From assembly GCA_903921295.1 (NCBI GenBank), contig CAIXOZ010000044.1:1-7032 (forward strand): DNA of 7,032 bases. Reading direction: 5' to 3'. The notes under the pieces are model-generated. The model searched no databases and had not been told where the DNA came from. It was given only the letters and a program-made list of their open reading frames with translations. A program made the position numbers and the translations under genes. Below, piece after piece: positions 6,839 to 7,032 of this stretch. How positions within the stretch are numbered: position 1 is the first letter of the stretch; each line of letters opens with the position of its first letter. This stretch comes from an uncultured cyanobacterium (GTDB taxonomy: Bacteria > Cyanobacteriota > Cyanobacteriia > PCC-6307 > Cyanobiaceae).

Positions 6839-7032
6839 TCAGGCCACGACGTAATCGACGACCTGAGCGCTGAGACGGCGCAGACCGTTGAGGCCGTCAC
6901 GCTCGAGGTTGCGCACCCGATCACGGCTGATGCCCAGGATCCGACCGATGCCCGTCAGGCTCATCGGCTCCTCACCCTCGATCCCGTAGCGCAGCTTCAG
7001 CACGCGCCCCTGCAGCTCCGGCAGCTGATCAA
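6839..7032 (-). CDS. RNA polymerase sigma-70 family factor, C-terminal region 4 (partial)
   Basis: Last 63 codons of a primary-like sigma factor; the rest lies beyond the right edge. It starts DQLPELQGRVLKLRYGI (region 4.1) and continues with EEPMSLTGIGRILGISRDRVRNLERDGLNGLRRL, the helix-turn-helix of region 4.2 that contacts the -35 element; the recognition helix falls around ISRDRVRNLERD (34-45). The protein ends LSAQVVDYVVA, a short tail after region 4.2. The wording is that of cyanobacterial group 1/2 sigma factors (RpoD-like); the T-G-I-G and I-L-G-I-S-R-D-R-V-R spelling makes a non-essential group 2 factor more likely than the housekeeping one, but region 1 would be needed to settle this. 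Stop codon TGA is at 6841-6839. It lies upstream of the transporter operon on the same strand. Confidence 0.93.
   Translation of the reverse strand, partial: DQLPELQGRVLKLRYGIEGEEPMSLTGIGRILGISRDRVRNLERDGLNGLRRLSAQVVDYVVA

Overview
The window reads as a GC-rich cyanobacterial chromosome segment. The clues are a sigma-70 region 4 of the cyanobacterial group 2 type, a long-form S-adenosylhomocysteine hydrolase, a GGAHCC-type lipoprotein of a kind I associate with cyanobacteria, and two perfect copies of the HIP1 octamer GCGATCGC. A Synechococcus/Cyanobium-like lineage is my best guess; this is inference from gene content, not a database match.

Layout, left to right. Positions 1-881 (minus) hold the N-terminal 293 codons of ahcY, cut by the left edge. 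A 197-bp divergent spacer (882-1078) separates it from tsaE (1079-1555, plus), the ATPase of the tRNA t6A machinery and the only plus-strand gene. The end of tsaE overlaps the end of a converging four-gene minus-strand block. In transcription order that block is: a double-domain ABC permease (6745-4952), an ABC ATPase with an extra C-terminal domain (4962-3655), a predicted lipoprotein of unknown function (3658-2708) and mutY (2708-1518). Consecutive genes overlap by 11, 4 and 1 nt, so they are almost certainly co-transcribed and translationally coupled. A 93-bp spacer with an imperfect hairpin separates the block from the C-terminus of a sigma factor (7032-6839, minus), cut by the right edge.

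The permease and ATPase form a NitT/TauT-like importer core (duplicated-permease type) whose substrate cannot be read from sequence. No recognisable periplasmic binding protein lies in the window; the coupled lipoprotein is the only exported protein near it. MutY excises adenine opposite 8-oxoguanine. Its C-terminal domain keeps both a nearly complete Nudix box and a YSH motif, so the protein could combine mismatch repair with nucleotide-pool sanitation. AhcY and TsaE are housekeeping enzymes.

I found no mobile element, CRISPR array, tRNA or rRNA. No clearly new system is evident. The least explained part is the transporter-lipoprotein-mutY operon.
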